Shown piece after piece: positions 1-35,800 of a stretch of DNA of 64,000 bases (the first letter of the stretch is position 1; each line of letters starts with the position of its first letter). The stretch is taken from NCBI RefSeq assembly GCF_027172205.1, contig NC_070607.1:69750831-69814830 (forward strand), written 5' to 3'. The stretch comes from Podarcis raffonei. Lineage: Eukaryota; Chordata; Lepidosauria; Squamata; Lacertidae. The translations under genes and the position numbers were made by a program. The notes beneath the pieces are model-generated. The model worked only from the letters and a program-made list of their open reading frames with translations. It searched no databases and was not told where the DNA came from.

Positions 1-724
1 CCATCTGACTGAGAGACAGTGCTTTGCAAGTGAATGATCCAGAAACCACAAGGTTAAAAGCAAAGAGGGTTAGGAATGGTTTTAGATTGCAAGGTAAAGT
101 GGGCATGTGGAGAGTACAGAAGCAGCAACATGTTATTTAGCAGCATTGATAGGGCAGTAGAGGGTTGGTATTTTTTTTAATAGATTGGATGGCCAAACTA
201 AATGTGCCAGTTCTGTTTGCTTAAAGCAGACCTGCCCCATTCACATAAAAAGTGGGAGTGCTGTGGTGGTGGGGATAGAGGGCTGTGGTCAGGAGGGAGA
301 GGGAGCGGCCCAATTTTCAGAGCCCCTTAGAGGGGAGTTGAACCTTCCCCAGGCCCACCACTTAACCTGTGCATGGATTTTAATTGCTGCTCAGTAGCAG
401 GCTACATGCTTTGTACACACAGGGCCCCAGAATCACTTCCCAGAATCTCCAGATAAAGGGATATAAGGGAGCAGGGTTGGGCAGGAAATAATAATCTGTG
501 CCTGAGGCCCTTAAAAGCAGCTGGGTGATGGGGATACCCAAAGTCAGGCCTCAAACGCAGATCATCATAATGGGACAGGCTTCTGTGAGAGGAGGCAGCC
601 CTTCAGATATCTGCATCCTAAGCTGCAGAGGGCTTTAAAGGTTAAAACGAGCTTCTTTGACTTTTGCTCAGATGTGGACTTGGGAGCCTGTGAAGTGACT
701 TAACCCTGTATGTCTGCCTTACAG
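1..724 (+). other. MYH7B: MYH7B intron (upstream part cut by window edge)
   Basis: No coding exon is visible here. The stretch ends in a polypyrimidine-CAG acceptor at 723-724 that joins the exon starting at 725. A short segment around 600-660 resembles the 5' part of a degraded LINE, but too weakly to name. I looked for the miR-499 stem, which sits in a MYH7B intron in other vertebrates, and did not find it. Confidence 0.7.
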
Positions 725-22889
<22,165 letters not shown>

Positions 22890-22977
22890 GAAGCTGCAGT
22901 GCAACATCCCTTCTCTCACCGTGTATGTCATTGTGTAGATGTAAATGGCTGCAACAGCCATCACTGTCTCTGTAGTG

Positions 22978-22983
22978 AATAAA
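22978..22983 (+). terminator. MYH7B: MYH7B poly(A) signal AATAAA
   Basis: First canonical AATAAA after the stop codon, 88 bases downstream, predicting a short 3' UTR of roughly 110-130 bases. Cleavage site not determined. Confidence 0.7.
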
Positions 22984-24296
22984 ACCTAGCATTCATGAGA
23001 AGGCTGTGACCTATTTATAATTGGGTGGACTATTGTTCTCACTATGACAATTCCTCTATTTAAAATGGAAATATGGCAGGAAGAACTTTCAAAGTCCTTT
23101 TCTAAGAATTCCATCAGTAGGCAACTTTCCCCATCTACTTAGCGGAGAATGGCCCGGTAGAGAATTGACTTCCAGTGGTGATAGAGGTGTTTTCTCAAGT
23201 ACAGCAGGTAAGGAAACATGGTCAGATGTGAAAACTTCAATCATGGAGTATGTATAGATCAAAGTTTTTTGGACACTCTAAGGTCTTGGAAAAATAACTC
23301 AAGAACCCACACAAAGGGGAAATGTATTGTTCTACCTGACAAAGAGCAGCCTTCATTGTGAAGCTAATGTTTTTAATTGTTAGACATACGGTATCTAATG
23401 ATAGTTATGCAACAGTAATAATACAGTTGACCCAGGGCTGAAGGTGGTTAGGAGCCAGCCATGTTCCCCTTAACTATCCCTTCTCAAAGCATATTCAGAT
23501 TGCAAGCTTCCACATTAATGGTACTTGTTCCCAAAGCATGCAGAATTATGCACAATTATACAAGTATGCCAACAGATCCTACACTAAAGTAGAATTGGCA
23601 CCAACCATAAGGGTCCTTAAGACTTGCTGGAAAAGGGTGGTAATCACTTCCAGCCATACAAAGAATAGACCTGTTGATAATTTCATTGTGTCTATTGTTA
23701 ACCCATCAACTCACAAACCTCCACCTGGGCATTACAACTGTGAAGTCCACTTGCTTATACCCAATCCATGCTCGTTATAGGAAGAGCTCTGTGACTATGA
23801 GAATTGGTGCAGAAAAAGGAAAGACCTTCACTAGCATATTTTTTTAAAATAAAATTATTTTAATAGTTTCCATTTAATACATTTATGTGCTGTTAGTAAA
23901 TCAGCATTAATCTGGGCAGCATGAACATTAATCCACTTGAGATACTTTAATTTTCCAGGAACATTTGTTGGCCTGGTGAGGCCCACCCTCTTGCCACACA
24001 GCAGTTCCATTCCTTTAGTGATTAAAAATCCAAACCAAAGCCAACACAGCCAACAGTGACCTTTTTTGTTTTTCAGCCACATTTAAGTGTCACTCATCGG
24101 TATCACTCCTTGAAGCAGTTTGCATTTAAATCCAAGCCTACCATTGCAGTCTCTAAACATTTCCAAAGAAGATTCTATGAGAAAAGCTGTGGCGGGAGAT
24201 CTCTCAGGCATACAAGCTCCCTGTAAGAACTAAAAGGAAAATGGTGCAGCCTGAGTCAAAAACCCCAGCTCAACTCCTTGCAATCACCTTGTAACA

Positions 24297-24428
24297 GGGA
24301 TAGGGAACACAGGTGGCCTTCTAATTGTTGGTGGACTCCAACTCCCATCAGGTCTAACCACTATGGCCGAGGCTGATTGAAGCTGTAGTGCAGCAACATC
24401 TGAGGGGCTGCAAGTTCCTTACCCCTGA
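24297..24428. mobile_element. hAT-like palindromic MITE, copy 6
   Basis: CAGGGATAGGGAACACAGG at the left; GTTGGTGGACTCCAACTCCC in the left arm; GCAGCAACATCTGAGGGGCT and GTTCCTTACCCCTG at the right. More diverged than the 25.1-kb copy. Confidence 0.55.
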
Positions 24429-25085
24429 GCCTATACCAATAAACTGGAAACAAATAGAGGAGCGTGGTGGGTGATACCAAGCCACTCCCAGGAGTAGCTA
24501 AGGATCAGTCTCACATGAGTCAAATGCATAAAAGAAACAAAGCAGCCTGACCATTCAATTACAAGGAAATATGTCATATATACTGGATGAAAATTAGTAA
24601 GTTCTTTGCAGACTGGATGCAATAATTAAAACGACTCAGAGGGCATCCAGTCTCATTTGAGCCTTTTAATACATAGCGTTTAATTTGAAGTGTAGGGTTA
24701 CTACATTTATAGAATCAGCGCATAAATATAACCTAGAATTTGGGGAAGGGGAAAAAGGATGAGCTCAAGAAGGAACAGGTTAAAACCAAGAAGCAAATGT
24801 CTGCTATAAAAAGTTACCTCAACACTTGGACTCATTTGATAACTGCCAAAGGCATGTGGAGTCAGGTAAAGCCAGTTTAATAGTGCCTTGGGATGAAAAT
24901 TTTAACATATCCTAAAAAAAAAAATCAAAAAGGATGTGTGCTGGTTGCTCCTGCACAGCAGATACATAATTTGCTCCCATATTTCCATTTTAATTTCTAA
25001 CATACCACAAAGGAGAACACAGATTGGGTCTTAAAGTGCTGCGCTGTTCCTTCAATAGATGCCCAACCAATTAGATTATTTAAAC

Positions 25086-25222
25086 TAGGCTTCCTCAACC
25101 ATGGCCCTCCAGATGTTTTGAGACTACAATTCCCATCATCCCTGACCACTGGGTCCTGCTAGCCAGGGATCATGGGAGTTGTAGGCCAAAAAATTCTGGA
25201 GGGCCGAGTTTGAGGACGCCTG
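25086..25222. mobile_element. hAT-like palindromic MITE, copy 7 with perfect target duplication
   Basis: 137 bp with matching ends TAGGCTTCCTCAAC and the complement of GAGGACGCCTG. Flanked by identical 8-bp repeats ATTTAAAC at 25078-25085 and 25223-25230, the signature of hAT transposition. Arms carry GGCCCTCCAGATGTTTTGAG and ACTACAATTCCCATCAT (25123-25139); the other arm has ATCATGGGAGTTGTAGGCC. This copy defines the ends of the family in the window. Confidence 0.85.
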
Positions 25223-26053
25223 ATTTAAACCAAAGAGCAACTAGTACTGTGAGATAGAACAGTACTATACTTTTTATTCTGGAAGCAAGTGCCTTTGTTT
25301 TTTTATCAGGCAAATATATATTAAAATAGTATCTGTAAACAAACCTGCTGCAGTCCAGCTGTTCTTTCCATGGCGTTATCTGAAAATAAGGTGCAGCAAA
25401 AAGTGCAGGGTAAAGATGATGAGAATAGTCAAGCACTCCGCTTTCCCAGCTACTGTTAAGTTCCATGTCTGGAAATTACCTTTCTGAACCAAGACTGTTT
25501 CTGATATTCAAGGTTTTCCTTCATAGAGGAAAATACCACATAGCCATAGCATTCTAACACAAGACTTTTCAGGGGTATATTGTGCTATATGAGTATGTCC
25601 CAGAAGTATACATTTACACATTAAGGGACAATCAAAGTAATTTTAAACTGAGGGAGATAAAGGGCTGCTAAAGCTTCTTAAAGTGCTTTAGCACAGTAAT
25701 GAAAAGAATGTTCAGAAAGTTTCTGACTTCAAATATTAGCTTATATTCCAAGTGACTTGTTTAAATGCCAGCAGTTACAAGAGCAAACTCAGATATTGTT
25801 GAGCAATTTGTCCCCAAACCAAAATCACTGGGCAGCATTTAATACATGTATCATTAGGAGAAGATCAGCCAATTCCAGTAACTATTACACTTCAGGAACA
25901 ATAAATAAATATATATACACAATTGGAATAAAAGGTGTTAATTTTGCTATTTTAGCCTAGAGTGTTAGGTTTCCAAATAGCAAAAGTTCAAGAGCGGATT
26001 TTATGGTCAGCCAAAGCAGGACTGCAGAATAAATTTTCAACTTGAGTTGGTTA

Positions 26054-26059
26054 TTTATT
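26054..26059 (-). terminator. TRPC4AP: Candidate TRPC4AP poly(A) signal
   Basis: Minus-strand AATAAA, about 800 bases past the TRPC4AP stop and the first canonical hexamer I found in that direction. The UTR length fits what I remember of mammalian TRPC4AP mRNA. Other hexamers lie further on. Confidence 0.45.
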
Positions 26060-26857
26060 GACAAAATGGTCAGGCTGCAATATTTAGAGTGGGGGAAATC
26101 AGTTAATTTCAATTCATTAGTGCCTAGTCAAAGCTAGGCTCCCAAGACTAACCCCATCACCACAATGTATACCTGTTCTAGACCACACTGTAAAATCAGC
26201 TGAAGACAAGAGATTTCCACAGAACGGAGAGAGATACTTCTGGATGCAATACCACAACAAGATAAAATAAGGGGTTTGGACACAAGTTTTGTAGGAGACA
26301 ATCCCAAAGTAGTTTGCAAAGAAGTGAAGAGAGCTATTATCTCCAAGAATTTAAAAACAAAATACACACACAATCAGTTCTATATCCCAATGCAAAGGAA
26401 AAAGCAATAAAAATAGAAACTTTTTAAAGTGGCTTAAATGTGGCTGGTGTGCATCTGGCGTGCCCATAAAAATCGGCTTGTTTGGATGGCCCAAAAAATT
26501 GCCTGCACTTTTAACATCTAATTCTGGTAGCCAGGATAAAAAGCCACAGCTAACAACTGCACATCTGAAAGATCCCATCTATCAAACTCAAAGGATTCTA
26601 GCCACAGTGAGCAGAAAAGACTGGGCTTTTTGCAGACAATTTCGGACAGAACACAAGCATTCCCTGAATATGTTGACTAGGAAGTTGGTGATGTCTTGCT
26701 CTTCAAAACAGTGCTGAGAGCAGGGGATGGAGAGAGAAAACTTTAACATGGTAACATTCCATAGTTCCAAGTTTGTGCACACAGCATATCCCTGAAAATC
26801 CATTGTCTGCAAGATTCCCTCTGAAGCACAGTCCATTGGAAGCCAGAGCCTGAAGAA
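26060..26857 (-). other. TRPC4AP: Predicted TRPC4AP 3' UTR
   Basis: Sequence between the TAA at 26860-26858 and the candidate poly(A) signal at 26059-26054. It holds no long minus-strand frame resembling a protein. The UTR assignment is inferred from the signal position only. Confidence 0.5.
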
Positions 26858-29800
26858 TTACTCCTCGGCGAAATCTCTGTCCATGTCCATGTATGCCTCA
26901 TCAATGTAGCTAACTATGGCACAAGGTGATGTCCGGTCTGGGCTAAGCAGTATAGATACAGTCTCTTTCCAGTAGGAAAAACTAATACATGAACTCTGTA
27001 AAGAAGGTAGAAAAAAAAGTTTATGCTAGAGCACAACAGCAAGTGTCACTAAAATGCAGCTGTATCTAGCAACTAACTTGCTACCAAGAACAGAAACTTC
27101 ATGTTGCCCCACCCATTATCAAACACAGGGAAACTAGGAATTCAAATTGAATTCAGAGCAACGGTACACGCAACTTAGCCCAGTCTTCTTTCAGGAGCGT
27201 GTTCTTTTGAAAGGAAAGGAAATTTTCTTAGAATGCAGAAATTCTGCAATCAGTATGACGATTTTAGAAATTTTATAAATTTTCCAAATAAATAGGCTGC
27301 TGAATATGAACAATTATCACAGCAATGTATAATAAATATAGTGCCCCCCCACAAAAAAAATCTGATACTGCCCGTGAATCAAATCTGGGAAAGCCCACTG
27401 AAGTAGTTTTTTTAGCATATAACCAATTGTTGGAGCCTGCCTAATTTCGACAGATGTTGTATTCCACAAGGCAGGTGCCCCCGTGCCGAAGGACTTCTGA
27501 GTTACCATGAAACAAACCTCCAGCACACACGGCACTACAGACAACTGCAAAGGCGATCTTTCAGACAGCCTGGTCCCTAGTTGTTTAGGGCTTTATATGC
27601 CAACAAGTGAAACTTTAAATTTGGCCCAGTAGCACAACAATTTTTCTGGCCTGAACCAGGACACCCCCCACCCAGTAATCAGCCAGATGTCTCCAGGGAG
27701 ACCCAAATGATAATGTTTTCCATATGAATTTTACTATAGAAAGTTATAAAAACTGCCTTCCAGTGGAAAAATGTTATGCCACAACTGGCCAAGAACACAG
27801 CATAAGCATTTCCATGCTAATCATGGTGTGCGTGGGGGTGTATGTGTATATAAAGTACCAGACAATGCTGGGCTATTGCTTCAAATTAACATGGACCAAA
27901 TGCATAGGTACATAGAAAGCACTGTTTTACTATAGCTAAGAAATTCAGTCAAGTTTAGATCCACCTAACAAAACATGGGTTCTCACTTTTTCAATGCAGA
28001 TGTAGCCTGCATTTGAGGAAGCAGAATGTTTCTGTGGCAGCGCACAGTCTGTTCTGGCTTACCAAGAAACTGTGACACTTACAATAACCAAAAAATGCTT
28101 TCGTTTTGCTGAGAGCCCAACACAGCCACCTAAGAGTGTTCAATTCTCGCATATTCTTAAAATACACCCTGACACTCATGTTGCTGTTGTATTACACTGC
28201 CTCAGCACTGTCATTACATCATCTATCTCTTTTACTCTTTCCCCACTGGGCCACAATTACAAAATATAAAGAGCATATTCCAAAGCAACTGGAACAGACA
28301 TACATTTTCTAAGCAGGTGCTGTCCTTGTCCTTATTGAGGTAATGCTGTTGCCAGAAACGCAGAAGACTGTGAAAATTATTCAGGATAAATCCAGGGTAT
28401 TTCTTGGTGTATTCCATCTCTTGCAGTGTCTGAAGATAGAAGGGAAGTTTGTCCTTCCTTCGGGCCAGCATTAAGATAACTAGACTTGTGTTCAGACAAC
28501 TTACATTTTCCTATAGTAAAGAAAATAAGGATAAAAAATATAAAAGGCTCAAACTAACAGATATTCCCAGAGTTCATTTATGGAACACAAGAGTCCAACA
28601 GGTTAGGAACTTAAAGGAAAACATCACACTGGATACAAAAACTATTTACATATGCTCCATGGGAGATCAGTGCCAGCTTTTTACCTGTGTGAGCGTCTGT
28701 ACATGAATAATATTAATAAGCCGGAAAAGGAAGGACATCCTCATGGACATCTGTGACATGTAGGATAACAGGCGGCACTCAGACAGGACTTCTGCCACTG
28801 TAGGAGACAAGCCATTTGTTAGGTTGAAAGAGCTGAGCCAAGAATCATTTTTGAAAGGACTAACAGCTTTGCCAATATTTGTTTCTAACCACTGTTCGTT
28901 AATTGAGAAAAGCAAACACATGAAGTGCCCATTAAAATTACCACTTTTTTAACTTCAAGGAAACTCAGACAAAAACAGAAGCAGTAGCAACAATGGGTGC
29001 TTATCTATTGTGAACAGATACTAGGAGTTTTACCTGTTTGTTATCATCAATTCATCTAAGCCACAGGTGTCAAACACAAGGCCCGTGGGCCGAATCCGGC
29101 CCGCCAGACCTCATCATGTGGCCCGTGTAGTCGCTGCCGGCCACCAGCCTTCACCTTTTATTCTCGCTTTTTTTTTTTTGACACAAGAAAGCCGCCTCTT
29201 CAGCGCATGCGCGCCAGCCTACAAGCCAGAGAACGTCTGCCCTCTAGTGGCGCCGGCAGTTCTATACAGGAAAACTTCACTTTACATGCATTCAGGAAAC
29301 CTCCACTTGTTTTTATATTGAGCGGACACATAGTCCTACAGATACAACTGGCCCTTTGAGGGTGATCAAACTGCTGATGCGGCCCCCAATGAATTTGAGT
29401 TTGACACCCCTGATCTAAGCCTTAGTGGCTGCTGAAAATCTTTCTGAAGTTGCTGGCTGTGCAGCAAATATGCCACTGCTAATCAGCATGGGGAAAAAGC
29501 CAGACCCTGTATGTACCTGCTCGCCATGGACCAGGAACCAATCATTGCACCCAATAATTCCAAAAGGAATTATTTTCAGAAGCCACCACATCCCTGATGG
29601 TTATAGACACAGTTGCCCATATTTTAAAAACAATTTCTTGGTCTCAGAACAGACCACAAAGTTACCTTTAATATCTGACTGGCTCTCAAATCGATCTAGA
29701 GACAAAGTAATACAACGAACCAGCATGTTGGAATCAACCAGTGAGCTGTTGATCTGATTCAAAAATATCTGAAACTAAAAAAGTAGAGTGATTAGGCTTT

Positions 29801-32800
29801 GCCAGCATCCAATATATTATAAAGCTGAGGATTCATTTGGGACTCTGGGGGTTTAGGTTTACCTTTTCATCCGTATTGATGTATTTATTAAACCTCTTGA
29901 ATGCATCTATGTTGAATTTCATCAGTTCTCCCAGAAGATCAAAGTAACTCTGAAGCACATCTCGTGACTTGCATTCACTGTCTACAATGCAGTAGAGAAT
30001 ATGCTGGCAAGGAGAAAAATATCACCATAAAGACAATAAGCTTCACATTTTGCTTTCTGCAGGCAGAAATAAAACGGCTTTGACTTCCTATACTTGTTAC
30101 GGGAAGGTGTTTTGACTTGCTAAGGGATTAAGCCTGATAATTTATAACTGTGGTGTTTCAGAGACACAGAGCACAGTAAAGTGACAAACTTCAGAAGATT
30201 AGACTGAACCCTAGATTATGACAATGTCTAACAAGTTGATTAACTCTTAGTAAAGACTCCATGTTCTCTACGAAATCAAGGGTTTAAGGGTTTAGAAGCA
30301 TGTTTCACAAACAATTGTATTTAGTAAACATTTAGAATACCTCTAGGAGCCCTCTCTTTAGCAGGAACATCTGATCTGCATAAGAAGTAGCGCCTCGCAA
30401 GAAACTTTCAACTGCCCTGGCTTGCCAAAACCTGGTGCACAAAATAAAATTAACACCTTATATTAAGAAAGAAACATCTGGTTAATTGTAAATAAAAAGT
30501 GGAAACAGTTTTATGTGACATGCTGTTTTGATAGTGAGAACAGTTGCAGGGAAAGCAAAGCAAAACTGGCTATATATGTGGATCTTCCTCATGTGTATCA
30601 CTAGTTAGGATTCAAAGCTTAAACAACTAAGACATCTTTGGAGACTAGGCAACTTTAAGGTCATAGGCAGGGTAGAAACCATGATGAGAGAAGGTCTACT
30701 GTCCCTGAGCACTGCTGGCCTCAATTTTTTCAATTCAAGGACAAAACTAATCAAAACTGAAGTTTTTTAATAGTTGGCAAGGATCCACTTTCTCTCTGAT
30801 CAAGGTTTCCTACAACAGAACACTATGTAGTAATAACAGAGCCCACCTGAATGATGATTCCGCTGGCTCTTTCTTCATTACCTGAAGAAGTCTGGTCAGC
30901 AAGCCTCTTTTCCCATCACAGACTAAATTCCTAAAACATGAGGAGAAATTACAATGCGTAAACCAATTGGCTGAAGGGGAATCTATTAAGAAAATATCTA
31001 ACAGTTCTATACAGCAATACCCGAGTAAACTATGCCAAGCTTTTGCAATGCTACAACCATTTCAAAATGGATGGTGTATTTTGAACATACTGTGACTCCA
31101 TGGAACATTATAGTCTAACACCCCCTGCTGGTGAATGAATTTTCTATTGTAATTCTAAAAACCTTTCCAATGGGATTGAATCTTAAGTGCCCAAGAAAAA
31201 AACCTGCATTTGTAAAAAACACACAGACAGATACTACAAATTTTATTGTTTTAGCTATTTGTAAACCACTTTGAGGTTTTGTTTTTGTAATCAAGTGGTG
31301 TATATTTTTTATGAATAAAATAAAACATGACTACAGTCTAAATCTAAGCCTCACTGATCATAGGACATTTCTGAGCTTACATGCACAAGACCAGGTTGTT
31401 ACTTTTCCATTACACAGCATTCAGAACTGTACAAACTCAGAACTTGCATATTCTAACCCAACAGATGCTAGTTCAATTTTTTAAAAAAGTTTTACACCCA
31501 GGGTTTTTTGATAGCCAATATGGAAATACTTGTATGTTGCAGATGTCTCTAGATGTACAAGATTACACAATGTGTAATTATAGGGAAGTTATGAAAACAA
31601 GCAAAAGCAGAATGGTGTTGGCCCATGGCTAAAACACAGAGGCCACCTTACCCGGTTTATCATTCCATATCAACTGAACTCTCTGCTAGGCAAATGAACG
31701 ATAATCAGTCCCATGAATCCTCAAATGTGAGGAATCTGAGGGTTGACGTCCATTTGCTTGCACCTTTGTCCTCCAAACTGACATCTACAGCAACATTATT
31801 TCCCAGGCCAAATAGCTTGGAAAGGGGGCAGTAAGGACCACATCTTGCTACTACTTGTTTTGCTTTTTAAAAAAAGAATGCATGCCGCTATTGCCCACAA
31901 ACTCAATCTGTTGTTTCTACGAAAAGGGTGAAGCTATGAAACCTGTTCCCTCTTAGATGGAAAGAATGTCCCATGCTTCAAATGCGGCAACATAAAGCAT
32001 TGCACAAGCTACATTCATAAACAGAATGTGCAGCAATTCACCAGGAAGTCAGCATGAACCAATTTGGAATTTGTATGTAATAAATATTTAAGCAGAAATA
32101 TAGGTATAAAGGGCATTATATAAATAAATATGTTCATTTGTATACGTGTATGCGTACTTTAAATATGTTAATTAAATTCCTTACGAAGTCCTATGTGATC
32201 CTTTTCCTGCTTCCCATGCATGTTCCCATCAGTTATCAAAATTACCTATGATTTGCAACCTCCACTCTCAAAATCCATCGCTTATGCATTCACACTCTCC
32301 AGCCAACATTGGCTGCTAAGTGTTCACAGGTCTGAATAAACAGACCTAAGTTCTGCCTCAAAAGGGACAGAGTTGGCTTTAGGGGTAGAAGCAGATTGTA
32401 AAGGACTGCAAACAATCCCTAAAGGGCATATGTGGCCCCACCCAGATGTCCAATATACACTTCAGGAAGATGCCATTGCATTGTGTGAGTGATTCATGTT
32501 TTTGCTAGTTCAACATACTAACAAAGTTAGAGATAACCCAACTTATTGCAAGGGTTCAAGAGACAGGCCTGGTAAAATAGAATACTTGCCATACTTTCAG
32601 AAAGAACAAATGATACAAACATACATGCACTTCTCTCTACCTGTCTGTGTTGACAACTGCCTCTACTTCAGGGATGTTGGCTTTGAGGGATATTGCACTC
32701 AGTTCATTAAGCTCTTGGCTGTTTAGAAGCAGATACTTGTTCCTATTATAAAAATCAGGACAGAAGGAGTAATTACAAACATTGATTCTTTAATGCATCA

Positions 32801-35800
32801 TCTATATTCCCTTTGCAAAAATGCACACAACTATGCTGGTTCTTCTGTGGTATCAAGGTTCTATTCAGTTTTACAGAAACTTAACTCTATATTGGACAAA
32901 TAATCTCACAATTTGGGTTTGAGCCCTGAGAATCCATAGAATGAACCCACAGAATAAATTACAGGTTGCATTCAAAGTAGCATTAGGTAGTTCCTTGCAC
33001 AAGCAGAATGACTTCCGCTTGTGCAACATAATGTCTCCCCTTCCCCCATCTCCCCCTGTTCTGGGGTTTCCCCCCAACACTTTAGAACAGATTTGGGGAT
33101 GGTGTGTGTGTGGAGGGGGGGGCAAACTTCTGTTGCGCAAGCAGGAATCATTCTGCTTGCGTAATTATTTAGCTGAATACTGTCATATTAAAGGAAATTG
33201 TGAAAAAGGAACTCCTAAAATAGCAGAAGGCCAAGTTTCACAATTCCAATTCCTTTCCCCCTGAACTTTTTGATAAAGAATGCCCTAAATATAAGTTTAG
33301 ATTTGGGGCAATCTGTTTAGGATCTCAAAATTCATGTGCATAGTGCCTTTGAAAGTGTCCTCTGACAAAACTAGTCTAAACAGCTGTATTCCATTTTTTG
33401 GTCCCTTGCATGCTGGCAGCCACTGAATAGTCTCTCCCAAAATGTGCTTTACAAATACCTCCCAATATCTTTTCACTCACTTCTTGGAAGTGTAACAGCA
33501 AAACATGATCAAAACTATTACATATTCTTTGTATGTTACTTTTAAGGAGGTTCTAAATTATCCGAGTTACTTCAAACATGATGTTCCATCAATTCAGCAA
33601 TACATGAAGTGCCACCACAAAGTTTATGGCAAACATATTCTATACTCACTCATGGTGATCACTGAAACTCTGAAGTAGCCTCAAAAACTGAATCTTCAAT
33701 GTAATATCCTACAGAAGAAAGAAGTTGAGAATTTATTTTATAAGAAACATTACAGAATATCCTTACTAGCAGACTGGTAGAAACATCAACTCACGACTTC
33801 CAGGCTTTAAAAAATATTTAAGCCACTTTAGAGAGCGATGATGTTACCACTGCAATCAGGGAAAAAAAATACTAGTATGAAAAACAACTAAAGAGGCTAG
33901 CTATCAACATTATTAACAGCTATTACATATGAGCTCTTAAGGGCCATTTCAAAAGAACATACCCTATGCAGCAGCTTAAACCTAATACTCACCGGGCTAC
34001 AGTCACAGTTTTGATTATGCCCATGCAGAACAAGGGCTGATGCTGAATGCTTCCGCCAGATCAATTTATCAAACAAATTATTAAGGCCAGGGATCAATCT
34101 GAATTCTGCAATCATCTTGTGAACCTAGGCAAGAAGAATGATCAGGTATATTCACTACAGGTATATTGTTTTAAGATCTTCCATAAACTGTGCCAGTTTA
34201 TTCTTTTAAGCTCCCCCACCTCTCCACAAAATATAGCCCATTATATATATATAAAAAAATCATAATCCACACACAGACACACACACAAAAATTAACTCTG
34301 AAAAATATGTATTTCAATATCCAGCAATATCCATTAGAGATTTCTATTCTGCACACCCCACAAGAATGAATAGGAATGAAGAAAATGTTGTTTTAAGAGT
34401 GCTTCTGCAGTGGCTGCACCCTTCATTTTAATCTACTTGTTTTCAATAATGCACCAAATTTCAAAATTTAAAATGAAACTTTTTAGTGTGAGTTTGTTGA
34501 TCCCAAAATAGACTGGCTTAAAACATGGCATGGACTTCCTTAGCCAAAAGCCTCATTTCAAAGTATTTGCATAAAGCAGGGTGCCTTAACTGCTGCCTAT
34601 CTTAATGCAAAGTACTTGCCAAATGGAAAAATACATAAAGGCACATACAAATTAAATTCTTACTAGATCACCAACCAAAAACCTTATAGCTGATCACTGT
34701 GCAAGATACATGAATCAACAAGCATCCATTTCCTACAAGATAAGATTATTAGTGGTCTAGAGTTTGAAAAGATTGTAGGATTTTAAATAGCTGGACCCCC
34801 ATTTGAATTTTCAGAGCCACTGCTTGCAATTCACTATACACTTCTGATGCAGAATCTCACCTGATTCCTTTGCCTGCCCATTAAAAGCACACAGAGGACA
34901 TACAAAACTTCCAGTTTATACATAATCTCATGCATAATCTTCATGGTCTGTGGAAGTTGATTCCTTGGTGAAGTAGAGGCAAATCCACTCTCATCTGAAG
35001 ATTCTAAAAGACAAAAAAAAGGGCAAGGAGGTAGTTATATAATAGTTATCAATGCAACAAAAATGTAGGAAATGAGAAGATGTTAAGTTTCTCCAATGTA
35101 GCAGAAACTGAATACACCATCCTGAGGTATTTGCACAAGTCTTTTCAGTCTTTAGGGACTGCTGCACACATGCTTCCATTCCAGTACGAAAATGTCAAAG
35201 CAAGAGTACAGTGCAAGACAAGGCCACACGCAGATCTACAGGTGATAAAGCTACCAGATTATTAAATGGCTGTTCTAGTAAATTTAAAAGCAGGTACCTG
35301 TGCTGCTTTGCTCTGTCTCTTCACCTGCCACACGCATTAGTGCATCAAGTACAAGTGCATTATCTAGCCAGGTGTACCACTCCTCCAATTCTTGAAGGAA
35401 ACTTGAAGTTCCTGTTGTTTCTGAAACTTTTCTGGTTGCTAGTTTACACAGTCGTTCAATGAAGCCTGGTATATTGAGGAGTGCAGCTATGACAAGAAGC
35501 AAATAGGTTTGATTAACAAATGTTAAATTGATGGAACAACTATTATTAGAAATCCAAATGAAATCAAGTTTACTTCCATCTTAAAATACAGTAACGAGTA
35601 CATATCAATTTGAGTACATATTAATTTCAGAAACAGGATGCTTTACCTTGATTAATTTCCGCCCGAGAAGGACCCATGTTCTTTTTCTGTTGAGCATTTT
35701 TTGCAAGAAGTGTATGTTTGTCATCGCTGCCTGTGTCCAGTTCTGAAATTGTAACTGCAAGGATCCTGCAGAAGTTTGCAAGCTGCTGTTGGTCAAAGCT

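Larger units (their letters stand above)
22984..26053. other. Convergent intergenic region between MYH7B and TRPC4AP
   Basis: About 3 kb between the two predicted poly(A) signals. No open frame here resembles a known protein. It contains two hAT-like MITEs (24297-24428, 25086-25222) and otherwise A/T-rich sequence. Additional minus-strand poly(A)-like hexamers (for example near 25272) leave room for longer TRPC4AP 3' ends. Confidence 0.6.

Noticed and set aside
23605-23625. TTAAGACTTGC match to the miR-499 5' end
   Set aside because: Only the first 11 bases agree, the rest (TGGAAAAGG) does not, no complementary arm was seen, and it lies beyond the MYH7B 3' end.
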